Assembly (NCBI GenBank): GCA_028868305.1
Contig: JAGWUS010000017.1
Coordinates: forward strand, 1-59,805
From: Burkholderiales bacterium
Lineage (GTDB): Bacteria > Pseudomonadota > Gammaproteobacteria > Burkholderiales > Burkholderiaceae_C
DNA: 59,805 nt
Direction: 5' to 3'
Shown here: positions 52,704 to 58,996 of the stretch, piece after piece
Numbering within the stretch: the stretch's first letter is position 1
Layout of the letters: every line of letters starts with the position of its first letter
The notes under the pieces: model-generated
What the model was told of the DNA's origin: nothing
Seen by the model: only the letters and a program-made list of their open reading frames with translations
The model's database searches: none
Made by a program: the position numbers and the translations under genes

Positions 52704-53310
52704 GGAGTTTCTCCTCACTGCCGATCAGCCATATCTTGGGTTGCTGCCAGACGCGGGTCACAAAGGCATTGTCGTTGTGCACCCGCTTGGCCCAGTCGGC
52801 CGGTGTGTACAGCGTGGGGTTGATCTTGCGGCCCAGCGATGCAGTGGCGCTTTCCAGCGCGCCAAACACCTCGCCATAACCCAGCGCGTTGCTGACGACC
52901 ATCACGTCCACATCGCTGTGCGCCGTGTCTTGCTGGCGCGCCACCGAGCCGTAGATAAACGCGGCGTCGATCTGCGCCGCCAATGGCGCGAGCGCCGTAC
53001 GCAGCACGTCCGCCAGGCCCATGGTCTTGAGCACCAGCGAGCGCAGCTCGGCAAACACCGGCGCGCTGGCATTGGCCTGGTAATGTTTCTGGTTGCCTTG
53101 CTTGCTGACGGTGAGCAAGCCCGCCGCAGACAGGTCTGCCAGCTCGCGCTGCACCGCGCCCGTACCCGACTGCGCCAGCGCAATCACCTCGTTGGCGTAG
53201 TAGCTGCGGTCTGGCGTACCAAACAGCACGGCCAGCACCCGCTGGCGCACCTTGGGGAACAGGGCGTCTGCAAGCGCGGAGGACTCAGTTGAATTGGTTG
53301 AAATACCCAT
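52687..53310 (-). CDS. HTH-nucleotidyltransferase fusion protein
   Basis: About 207 residues from ATG 53310 (MGISTNSTESSALADALF). An N-terminal winged helix (FPKVRQRVLAVLFGTPDRSY and TGAVQRELADLSAAGLLTV) is followed by a nucleotidyltransferase domain with GSVARQQDTAHSDVDVMVVS. Alternative starts (ATG 53331, TTG 53349) read through two copies of a palindromic motif. Such fusions may combine DNA binding and antitoxin activity, here with the downstream HEPN protein. Confidence 0.85.
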   Translation of the reverse strand: MGISTNSTESSALADALFPKVRQRVLAVLFGTPDRSYYANEVIALAQSGTGAVQRELADLSAAGLLTVSKQGNQKHYQANASAPVFAELRSLVLKTMGLADVLRTALAPLAAQIDAAFIYGSVARQQDTAHSDVDVMVVSNALGYGEVFGALESATASLGRKINPTLYTPADWAKRVHNDNAFVTRVWQQPKIWLIGSEEKLHAPST

Positions 53311-53338
53311 ATTGGGGTGGATGATACCCATATTGGGT
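53305..53338. promoter_or_regulatory. Twin palindromic operators at the HTH-nucleotidyltransferase start
   Basis: ACCCATATTGGGG (53305-53317) and ACCCATATTGGGT (53326-53338) are repeated with a 21-bp period, two helical turns. Both cover possible start codons; read as protein each gives PNMGI. They fit autoregulation by the encoded winged-helix domain. Confidence 0.6.
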
Positions 53339-53358
53339 TGTATTGGCAATTGGTATCA

Positions 53359-53412
53359 AAATTGGGCTCTAGACCACGTGGAATATGCACAGACAGCTAC
53401 TAAAAGCGTAGC
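53359..53412 (+). repeat. 54-bp dispersed element, copy F
   Basis: AAATTGGGC start, GACCACGTGGAATATGCAC core and hairpin GCTACTAAAAGCGTAGC, seven bases from the stop of the membrane-anchored Mrr gene. Confidence 0.85.
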
Positions 53413-53418
53413 AATCTG

Positions 53419-54351
53419 CTACCGCAGAGCCGCCGCCATCGGTAACCGCGACTTGCACCTGGGATAGTTGCAGCAACCCCAAAACTGCGCGCCGCCTTTG
53501 GCAGGCGTGCGCTCCAGCATCTTGATGCCGCAACTGGCGCAGGTAGGGCGCCAGTATTCGCCCTCATAGGCCACGTCCAGCAGTTCCTGCTGCTGCTCTG
53601 GTGTGCGCTTGGCAATCAGTGCCAGCAGGCCTTTGCCATCCAGCGCATTGATGCCGTTGTCTTTGGCGAACTGCTGTGCGTCAAGGGTGTATGTGGAAGT
53701 GGTGGCATAGGTGCCGCGCTGCAGCTTGTGCGAACTCATCACGCCGAAGAACTCGCGCATTTCCTTCACGCCTACGGCTTTGCCCTGCCAGTGCTTACAC
53801 TGCACCACGGCCACCGGACCTTCGGCGTTGCGGCTGTGCAGCCAGATGTCTACGCCGCCATCGGCACCGTGGGATTGGGACTTGGTTTCGAATCCAGCCT
53901 GTGCAAACAGCTTCTCGCATACCGCTTCGAACCGCCGCCACTCAATGGCGGCAAAGACGGCAGGGCTCCAGTTAGTTGCGGCCTCGCGTGTCTTTGGCGC
54001 TGGTGAGAAGGGCTTCCTTGGGATTACGCCGATTTCGTCTCGAATGTCGCGCAGCACTGCACTCTCGTTGGGCACCGATGCACGTGGAGTAAGGTGAGGC
54101 AAGGGTGCGATTCGGGTGACTTTGGCTTTGGTGATGTGATGGATGCCCAATAGCACTACTCCCGCTGTCAACGCCATCCAGCCTGGTATGCGAAGGGCCG
54201 AAGCCACGGAATTCATCATGGGTGAAGCGCCGAAGAGTAAGGGAGCGACCAGCATTCCAACGCCCAGAGCGCAAAGCCTCAAGCCCTTGTCCTGCATGGT
54301 GTTGAGTGCGCGACTCTTCCGCTTGGTGGACCTTGACCGTGCCATGGTCAT
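53419..54351 (-). CDS. Membrane-anchored Mrr-type restriction endonuclease with zinc ribbon
   Basis: 310 residues from ATG 54351. Two hydrophobic segments (LCALGVGMLVAPLLFGA and GWMALTAGVVLLGIHHI) near 25-75 are followed by a linker and a Mrr_cat nuclease: WRRFEAVCEKLFAQAGF, SHGADGGVDIWLHSRNAEG (catalytic Asp), AVVQCKHWQGK (Gln-x-Lys), then the zinc ribbon CASCGIKMLERTP ... CCNYPRCKSRLP. The ATG overlaps the TGA of the PLD gene by one base, so the two are coupled. Probably cuts foreign or modified DNA near the membrane. A degenerate paralogue is at 46017. Confidence 0.9.
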   Translation of the reverse strand: MTMARSRSTKRKSRALNTMQDKGLRLCALGVGMLVAPLLFGASPMMNSVASALRIPGWMALTAGVVLLGIHHITKAKVTRIAPLPHLTPRASVPNESAVLRDIRDEIGVIPRKPFSPAPKTREAATNWSPAVFAAIEWRRFEAVCEKLFAQAGFETKSQSHGADGGVDIWLHSRNAEGPVAVVQCKHWQGKAVGVKEMREFFGVMSSHKLQRGTYATTSTYTLDAQQFAKDNGINALDGKGLLALIAKRTPEQQQELLDVAYEGEYWRPTCASCGIKMLERTPAKGGAQFWGCCNYPRCKSRLPMAAALR

Positions 54352-55067
54352 CAAACCGGATGAAAGTCCTGCGGCCACAAGAAATAGGGGCCAAAGCGTC
54401 CTTTTGCCACGAACTCGACACCGGCCTTTTCACCCTTGGGTGTCAGCACATGCTTGTCACCGTTGAGCCCCAAATAGCCTTGCTCGGTGGCACGGCTCAG
54501 CAGATCGGCAGCCTTCATCCCCAACTTCTGCGCCAGCTTGCCCGATGGCAGCTTGTCACTTGCGGCGTCACCCTCATCGCCAGTCTCTGCAGCAGAGTTG
54601 GCAGTGGCAGGTTCATCGACAACGCGCTCCAAGGAAATGCGCACTTCTTCGCTGATGCGAATAATGCGCTGTGCTTCTTCGTACGCGTCTTTGTAAAGCT
54701 GCGCATCTTCACTGCGCTGAATCAGAATGCCCATCTCGTTGTTGTTGACTTGACTGAACTCGTACAGATTCAGGCTGGTGATGATGCACAGCTCTTCGTT
54801 CATGTAGCACTTGGCATGCAGGTTCTTGCAGAAGCTGGTGCGAACGTAAGTCATGCCGCGCAGCCACTCAATTTCCTGCGGCTGCAACTCGCTCTTGCCG
54901 TAGACGATGCGCACGTCAATCTTCAGCCGGTTCTTGTCCGCCAGCAGTTCCTTCATGCGGTCATTGAGCTTGAGGAAAGGACTGATCAAAATCAAGCGGT
55001 CTGATGCACTTTTGATCAACTCTTCGAGGTGGTAGTTGGTGCCGGTGGTCGCTAGAAACTTTGCCAT
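54351..55067 (-). CDS. PLD-family protein with C-terminal winged helix
   Basis: 238 residues. The N-terminal half is a single phospholipase-D-like domain: LIKSASDRLILISPFLKL, then NLHAKCYMNEELCIITSLNL and NNNEMGI, i.e. HxK, an acidic residue, SLN and NE. The expected Asp of HKD is Glu. Dimeric single-PLD proteins include nucleases such as BfiI and Nuc. The C-terminal LPSGKLAQKLGMKAADLLSR and KGRFGPYFLWPQDF looks like a winged helix seen with phage regulators. Operon with the membrane-anchored Mrr gene; likely DNA-acting. Confidence 0.82.
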   Translation of the reverse strand: MAKFLATTGTNYHLEELIKSASDRLILISPFLKLNDRMKELLADKNRLKIDVRIVYGKSELQPQEIEWLRGMTYVRTSFCKNLHAKCYMNEELCIITSLNLYEFSQVNNNEMGILIQRSEDAQLYKDAYEEAQRIIRISEEVRISLERVVDEPATANSAAETGDEGDAASDKLPSGKLAQKLGMKAADLLSRATEQGYLGLNGDKHVLTPKGEKAGVEFVAKGRFGPYFLWPQDFHPV

Positions 55068-55088
55068 TTTTTGTTTTCCCTGATTGAA

Positions 55089-55187
55089 CTAACCGGTTTT
55101 AGTGGATTTGCGTTTTGCCTTTGCTGGGGCGCTTGGAAACAGGCTGGTGAGCGCGCGGGATTTGATTTCGTTCCAGGACAGGGGCAT
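55089..55187 (-). pseudogene. mmeI-like gene collapsed to 32 codons
   Basis: The frame begins MPLSWNEIKSRALT, identical to the start of the mmeI-like protein at 52292, and continues directly as SLFPSAPAKAKRKSTKTG, matching the C-terminal SLLPGAPAKGKRKAKAA. About 940 codons are missing between. At the join the shared tetranucleotide GGTG (plus strand) occurs once although present at both original ends, which indicates a microhomology deletion. Confidence 0.88.
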
Positions 55188-55189
55188 GG
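55146..55189. repeat. mmeI 5'-end repeat, relic copy
   Basis: The 44 bp are identical to 52251-52294; this copy is the start of the 32-codon relic. Confidence 0.85.
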
Positions 55190-55201
55190 GTTGGATTTAA
55201 A

Positions 55202-55411
55202 TCAGCTTGAAACCGACTTGTACCGGTTTTTTTGTAGCGCAGAATCGCCCATTTGGGCCTTCGCCTGCTGGGCCATCCGCACAAACTGAGAGCACTGTTC
55301 CACCCATTGCAGTCTCTGCGCGTAGGTGAGTTGCGCAAAGGCGCGCAGACGCTCGTCGCTAACGAAATAGGTGCGTTGATCTCGTACCGTGCTGAGGGTT
55401 GCGCTAGTCAT
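55202..55411 (-). CDS. Small protein that normally partners a nucleotidyltransferase
   Basis: 69 residues, MTSATLSTVRDQRTYFVSDE and then RLRAFAQLTYAQRLQWVEQC. I recall this short family encoded right behind an AbiEii-like/DUF6036 nucleotidyltransferase gene; here it overlaps the end of a truncated copy of such a gene. The C-terminal KSVSS tail looks extended. Probably an orphan remnant. Confidence 0.6.
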   Translation of the reverse strand: MTSATLSTVRDQRTYFVSDERLRAFAQLTYAQRLQWVEQCSQFVRMAQQAKAQMGDSALQKNRYKSVSS

Positions 55412-55505
55412 GGGGTTTGGAGTGCATCGCTACCGCCGGGCCGCCAATCACAACGTATTCAACCTGGTGGCGGTGTAATGCGGCAAAAAGGTCGAGGTAG
55501 AACAT
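55404..55505 (-). pseudogene. Nucleotidyltransferase gene collapsed to 33 codons
   Basis: The frame reads MFYLDLFAALHRHQVEYVVI and GGPAVAMHSKPHD before TAG. The GGPAVAMHS is the start of the nucleotidyltransferase core, but the downstream DxD and the rest of the domain are missing. The last codons overlap the start of the small partner gene, as the full gene would, so an internal deletion that kept both ends is likely. It begins three bases after the glnS stop. Confidence 0.7.
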
Positions 55506-55508
55506 GGC

Positions 55509-57356
55509 TTATTTCCCCCAGCTATCCTTCAACCCCACCGCCAGGTTAAACACTGGCTTCGTACCTTGCACGTGATCCACCCGATCCGCCACAAAGTACC
55601 CATGCCGTTCAAACTGAAACTTTTGATCCGGCGCGGCGTTGGCCAATGATGGCTCCACGATCGCGGTCACCACTTTCAGGCTGTTGGGGTTCAGGCTTTC
55701 GATAAAGTCTTTGCCGCCCGCGTCGGGCTGCGCGTCCAAAAACAAGCGGTCGTACATGCGCACTTCGGCGCTCACGCCGTCGGCCACGCCCACCCAGGTG
55801 ATGGCGGCTTTCACCTTCACGCTGTCGCTGCCGGGCGTGCCGCTCTTGGTGTCGGGCACCACGGTGGCCAGCACTTCGGTAATCACACCATTCGCATCTT
55901 TGGTACTGCCGGTGCACTCGATCACGTAGCCGCCCTTCAGGCGCACCTTGCTTCCTGGGACCGCATTGCCGCTAGCGTCAATGCTCGGGGGGACCAAGCG
56001 CTTGTAGCCCTTGGGCGGCACTTCTTCAAAGTCTTCGCGCTCGATCCACACTTCTTTGCCGATGGTGAAGTGGCGCGTGGGCGATTCCACACCCTCGGGT
56101 TGGTGGGGCAGGGCGGGCTGGGTGCAGGGCTCCAGGTGGCTGGCGCCCCCCTGTGCGGCAAATACGTCGTCCCAGTTGGTCAGTACCAGCTTGACAGGGT
56201 TGATCACGGCCATGCCGCGGTGGGCCTTGGCCTCCAGGTCTTCGCGCAGGCAGCCTTCCAGCGTGCTGTAGTCAATCCAGCTGTCGCTCTTGGTCACGCC
56301 AATGCGCTCGGCAAAGAGTTGCAGGCTCTCGGGCGTGTAGCCGCGGCGGCGCAGGCCCACGATGGTGGGCATGCGCGGGTCGTCCCAGCCTGATACTTTG
56401 TGGTCGTACACCAGTTGCGCCAGCTTGCGCTTGCTGGTGATCACATAGGTGAGGTTCAGGCGGGCAAACTCATACTGTTTGGGCGCGGGGTGGGCCAGCA
56501 GGCCGCCCTCGCACAGGCGGTCCATCAGCCAGTCGTAAAACGGGCGCTGGTCTTCAAACTCCAGCGTGCAGATGCTGTGGGTGATCTGCTCCAACGCGTC
56601 CTCAATCGGGTGCGCATAGGTGTACATCGGGTAGATGCACCAGGTGTCGCCGGTGTTGTGGTGCGTGGCGCGGCGGATGCGGTAGATGGCCGGGTCGCGC
56701 ATGTTGATATTGGGGCTGGCCATGTCGATCTTCGCGCGCAGCACCATGCTGCCATCCTCATGCTTGCCGTCGCGCATTTCCCTGAACCGTGCCAGGTTTT
56801 CGGCCGGCGTGCGGCTGCGGAAAGGGCTGTCCACACCGGGTTTGCCAAAGTCGCCGCGGTTGGCGCGCATTTGTTCAGACGTTTGCTCGTCGACATAGGC
56901 ATGGCCGGCTTCAATCAAATACTCCGCCGCGCGGTACATGAAGCCAAAGTAATCGCTGGCCTGGTAGGGGGCATCGTTGCCAGGCTGGCTCCAGCTAAAG
57001 CCCAGCCACTTCACCGCGTCGATGATGGAGTTCACATATTCTGTGTCTTCCTTCTCGGGGTTGGTGTCGTCAAAGCGCAGGTGGCACACGCCGCCGTAAT
57101 CGCGCGCCAGGCCGAAGTTGATGCAGATGCTCTTGGCGTGGCCCACATGCAGGTAGCCATTGGGTTCGGGCGGGAAGCGGGTGCGGATTTTGGCCGGGTC
57201 GGGTTGGCCCGCAGCGTGGTGGGAGGCGTCGCCGGGGCTGCCGGCCCACTTGCGCTGGGCGTAGGTGCCTGTTTCCAGATCAGACTCGATGATCTGGCGC
57301 AGGAAGTTGCTGGTTTTGGGCGTGTCGGTGCTGGATGCGGAGGTAGGGGAACTCAT
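55509..57356 (-). CDS. glnS: Glutaminyl-tRNA synthetase GlnS
   Basis: 615 residues. RFPPEPNGYLHVGHAKSICI holds the HIGH-like HVGH near 72; LRFDDTNPEKEDTEYVNSI and the KMSKS-like VITSKRKLAQLV are class I GlnRS hallmarks, and the anticodon-binding beta-barrels follow (WIEREDFEEVPPKGYKRLVP). Charges tRNA-Gln in the cytoplasm. The N-terminus has a Ser/Thr-rich extension before FLRQIIESDLETG. Confidence 0.96.
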   Translation of the reverse strand: MSSPTSASSTDTPKTSNFLRQIIESDLETGTYAQRKWAGSPGDASHHAAGQPDPAKIRTRFPPEPNGYLHVGHAKSICINFGLARDYGGVCHLRFDDTNPEKEDTEYVNSIIDAVKWLGFSWSQPGNDAPYQASDYFGFMYRAAEYLIEAGHAYVDEQTSEQMRANRGDFGKPGVDSPFRSRTPAENLARFREMRDGKHEDGSMVLRAKIDMASPNINMRDPAIYRIRRATHHNTGDTWCIYPMYTYAHPIEDALEQITHSICTLEFEDQRPFYDWLMDRLCEGGLLAHPAPKQYEFARLNLTYVITSKRKLAQLVYDHKVSGWDDPRMPTIVGLRRRGYTPESLQLFAERIGVTKSDSWIDYSTLEGCLREDLEAKAHRGMAVINPVKLVLTNWDDVFAAQGGASHLEPCTQPALPHQPEGVESPTRHFTIGKEVWIEREDFEEVPPKGYKRLVPPSIDASGNAVPGSKVRLKGGYVIECTGSTKDANGVITEVLATVVPDTKSGTPGSDSVKVKAAITWVGVADGVSAEVRMYDRLFLDAQPDAGGKDFIESLNPNSLKVVTAIVEPSLANAAPDQKFQFERHGYFVADRVDHVQGTKPVFNLAVGLKDSWGK

Positions 57357-57499
57357 GGTTACGATTCTAGACGGCTACCTGTCGTGCCGCGTGTTCCGCG
57401 ACAGCATGCTGTGCCCGTTTGCGCTCACCCCGCTGGGCCTGCCGGTGGTGTGGCTGGGCGTGCCTGAAGGGCTGCGCCCAAGATAGTTGGGCTTGAGGG

Positions 57500-58093
57500 C
57501 TAGGCTAAAAGCGTGGCCACGAAGGCGTTGATTTCCTGCACATTGGGCTGCAGCACGGTGTAGGGGATTTTTTCGCGCTCCATCAGGGCGCGCAGGCCCC
57601 GGTCAATGGCGCGGGCCTGCTCTTCGTCCTGAAAACGGCCGGTGTGCACATACTTCTTGTCGCCGCGTTCCACAAAGATGTTGACGTTGTCGTACTGCTG
57701 GTACCACTCCAGAATCTGCGCGCGGGTTTTGGTGATATCGCAGATGTTGTCGGGGTAGTTTTCGTTGTAGTACAGCACTTGGGGCAGGGCGCATTCGGTC
57801 ATCAGAAACTGCACCTGGCCATCGAGCAGGCTGAGCATTTCATCCTGGCGCTGGGCGATGAAGTACTGGTTTTTCAGCACTTCATAGTTCTTTTGCCACA
57901 CCAGGGACTTGGCGTAGTCCGGGATGGTTTCGACCGTCTTGTTGTGCAGGTGCAGGTACAGGATGATGGCCGATGCAATAAGCGACTTGTCGCTGCCCGG
58001 CCCGCCAATGATGTTGATGACCTTGGTGGGGTACAGGCGCATCTTGTTTTCAGGCAGGACCTGGGACATGGGCGCGTAGCGAATGGTTGTCAT
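57500..58093 (-). CDS. AAA/NadR-type nucleotide-binding protein
   Basis: 197 residues. The P-loop reads INIIGGPGSDKSLIASAI, with Asp where Gly usually precedes Lys. Later blocks NQYFIAQRQDEMLSLLDGQV and the closing IPYTVLQPNVQEINAFVATLL resemble the kinase-like ATPases of NadR/phage type. Function not known. The 140-bp stretch to glnS on its right contains no gene I can support. Confidence 0.7.
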   Translation of the reverse strand: MTTIRYAPMSQVLPENKMRLYPTKVINIIGGPGSDKSLIASAIILYLHLHNKTVETIPDYAKSLVWQKNYEVLKNQYFIAQRQDEMLSLLDGQVQFLMTECALPQVLYYNENYPDNICDITKTRAQILEWYQQYDNVNIFVERGDKKYVHTGRFQDEEQARAIDRGLRALMEREKIPYTVLQPNVQEINAFVATLLA

Positions 58094-58141
58094 CCCTCTA
58101 TCCTAGTGCGCCACACCGTCTGCGGCAACCCAAAGCCGGGC

Positions 58142-58996
58142 TTACATAGCCCGGAAATGGTGGGTGTAAAGCCGGCTGATGCTGAGTTTGTCGCCGTGCT
58201 GGCGCAGAGTGAGCCAGGTTTTGCCGGTCTCGTCGCGGGTCACGCTGTCAATGGCGTCGGCCCGCACCACCGTGCCGCGGTGGATCTGCCAGAAGCTGGC
58301 GGGGTCGAGTTGCGGTAGCAGCTCTTTGAGTGGCGTGCGGATCAGGTACTCGTGGGTCGCGGTGATCACGCGCACATATTTGTCGGCCGCCTCGAAGTAC
58401 AGCACCTCGTCAATCGGCACCATGCGGATGCTGGCCCCCACACTGGCCTGGATCACCTTGAGGAGGGGTACGCTGGCGGTGGAATCGGCATTGGAGGTTG
58501 CAGGCGCGGCCATCAGCGCCCGCAACTGCGCCAATGCCTTTTCCATTTCCGCTTCCCGGCGTGCTTCAAAATTGATAGCTGCTTGAGAACGTCCCGCAAG
58601 GGCCAACTTCACTTTTGCCACAGTTTTTGCCAGACGGTCTGCCTGCACCGGCTTGAGCACATAGTCCACCGCCTGGGCATCAAACGCCTGCACCGCGTAC
58701 TGGTCATAGGCAGTGACAAACACCAGCGCGGGGAAGGGCTTGCCTGCGGGGCCGGCGGTCACCCATTGGTCGGCCAGCTCGGCGGCGGCTTCCAGGCCGC
58801 TCATGCCAGGCATGCGAATGTCAAAAAACAGCACGTCCGGCTGCAGTGCCAGCGCCTGCTCCACTGCGGAAGCACCGTCGCCCACGCTGACCAGCACCTG
58901 CAGCGCAGGCCAGGCTTGGGCCAGCTCGGCGCGCAGGGCCTGGGCCAGTAGCGGCTCGTCTTCGGCAATCAGGGCGGTGGCAGGTGTCTGGCTCAT
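58142..58996 (-). CDS. LytTR-family response regulator
   Basis: 284 residues. Receiver domain with AEDEP near 12, phospho-acceptor Asp in LFFDIRMPGMSG near 60, FVTAYDQYAVQAF and YVLKPVQADRL; then a linker and a C-terminal LytTR DNA-binding domain (VLYFEAADKYVRVITATHEY and the end LSISRLYTHHFRAM). Start overlaps the kinase stop (ATGA). Residues about 129-144 (LALAGRSQAAINFEA) are encoded by the dispersed element on the coding strand. Confidence 0.94.
   Translation of the reverse strand: MSQTPATALIAEDEPLLAQALRAELAQAWPALQVLVSVGDGASAVEQALALQPDVLFFDIRMPGMSGLEAAAELADQWVTAGPAGKPFPALVFVTAYDQYAVQAFDAQAVDYVLKPVQADRLAKTVAKVKLALAGRSQAAINFEARREAEMEKALAQLRALMAAPATSNADSTASVPLLKVIQASVGASIRMVPIDEVLYFEAADKYVRVITATHEYLIRTPLKELLPQLDPASFWQIHRGTVVRADAIDSVTRDETGKTWLTLRQHGDKLSISRLYTHHFRAM
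58563..58609 (-). repeat. 54-bp dispersed element, copy G (inside the LytTR regulator gene)
   Basis: On the minus strand: AAGTTGGCCCTTGCGGGACG then TTCTCAAGCA then the hairpin segment GCTATCAATTTTGAAGC. It is a shortened copy, in frame in the linker between receiver and DNA-binding domains. Confidence 0.7.

Noticed and set aside
54977..54998. TGATCAAAATCA as an FNR box
   Set aside because: It is one base off consensus and lies inside the PLD coding sequence far from any promoter.
57357..57499. Possible gene or remnant between glnS and the AAA-type gene
   Set aside because: The short plus-strand frame ending at 57486 has no recognisable family, start or ribosome site.
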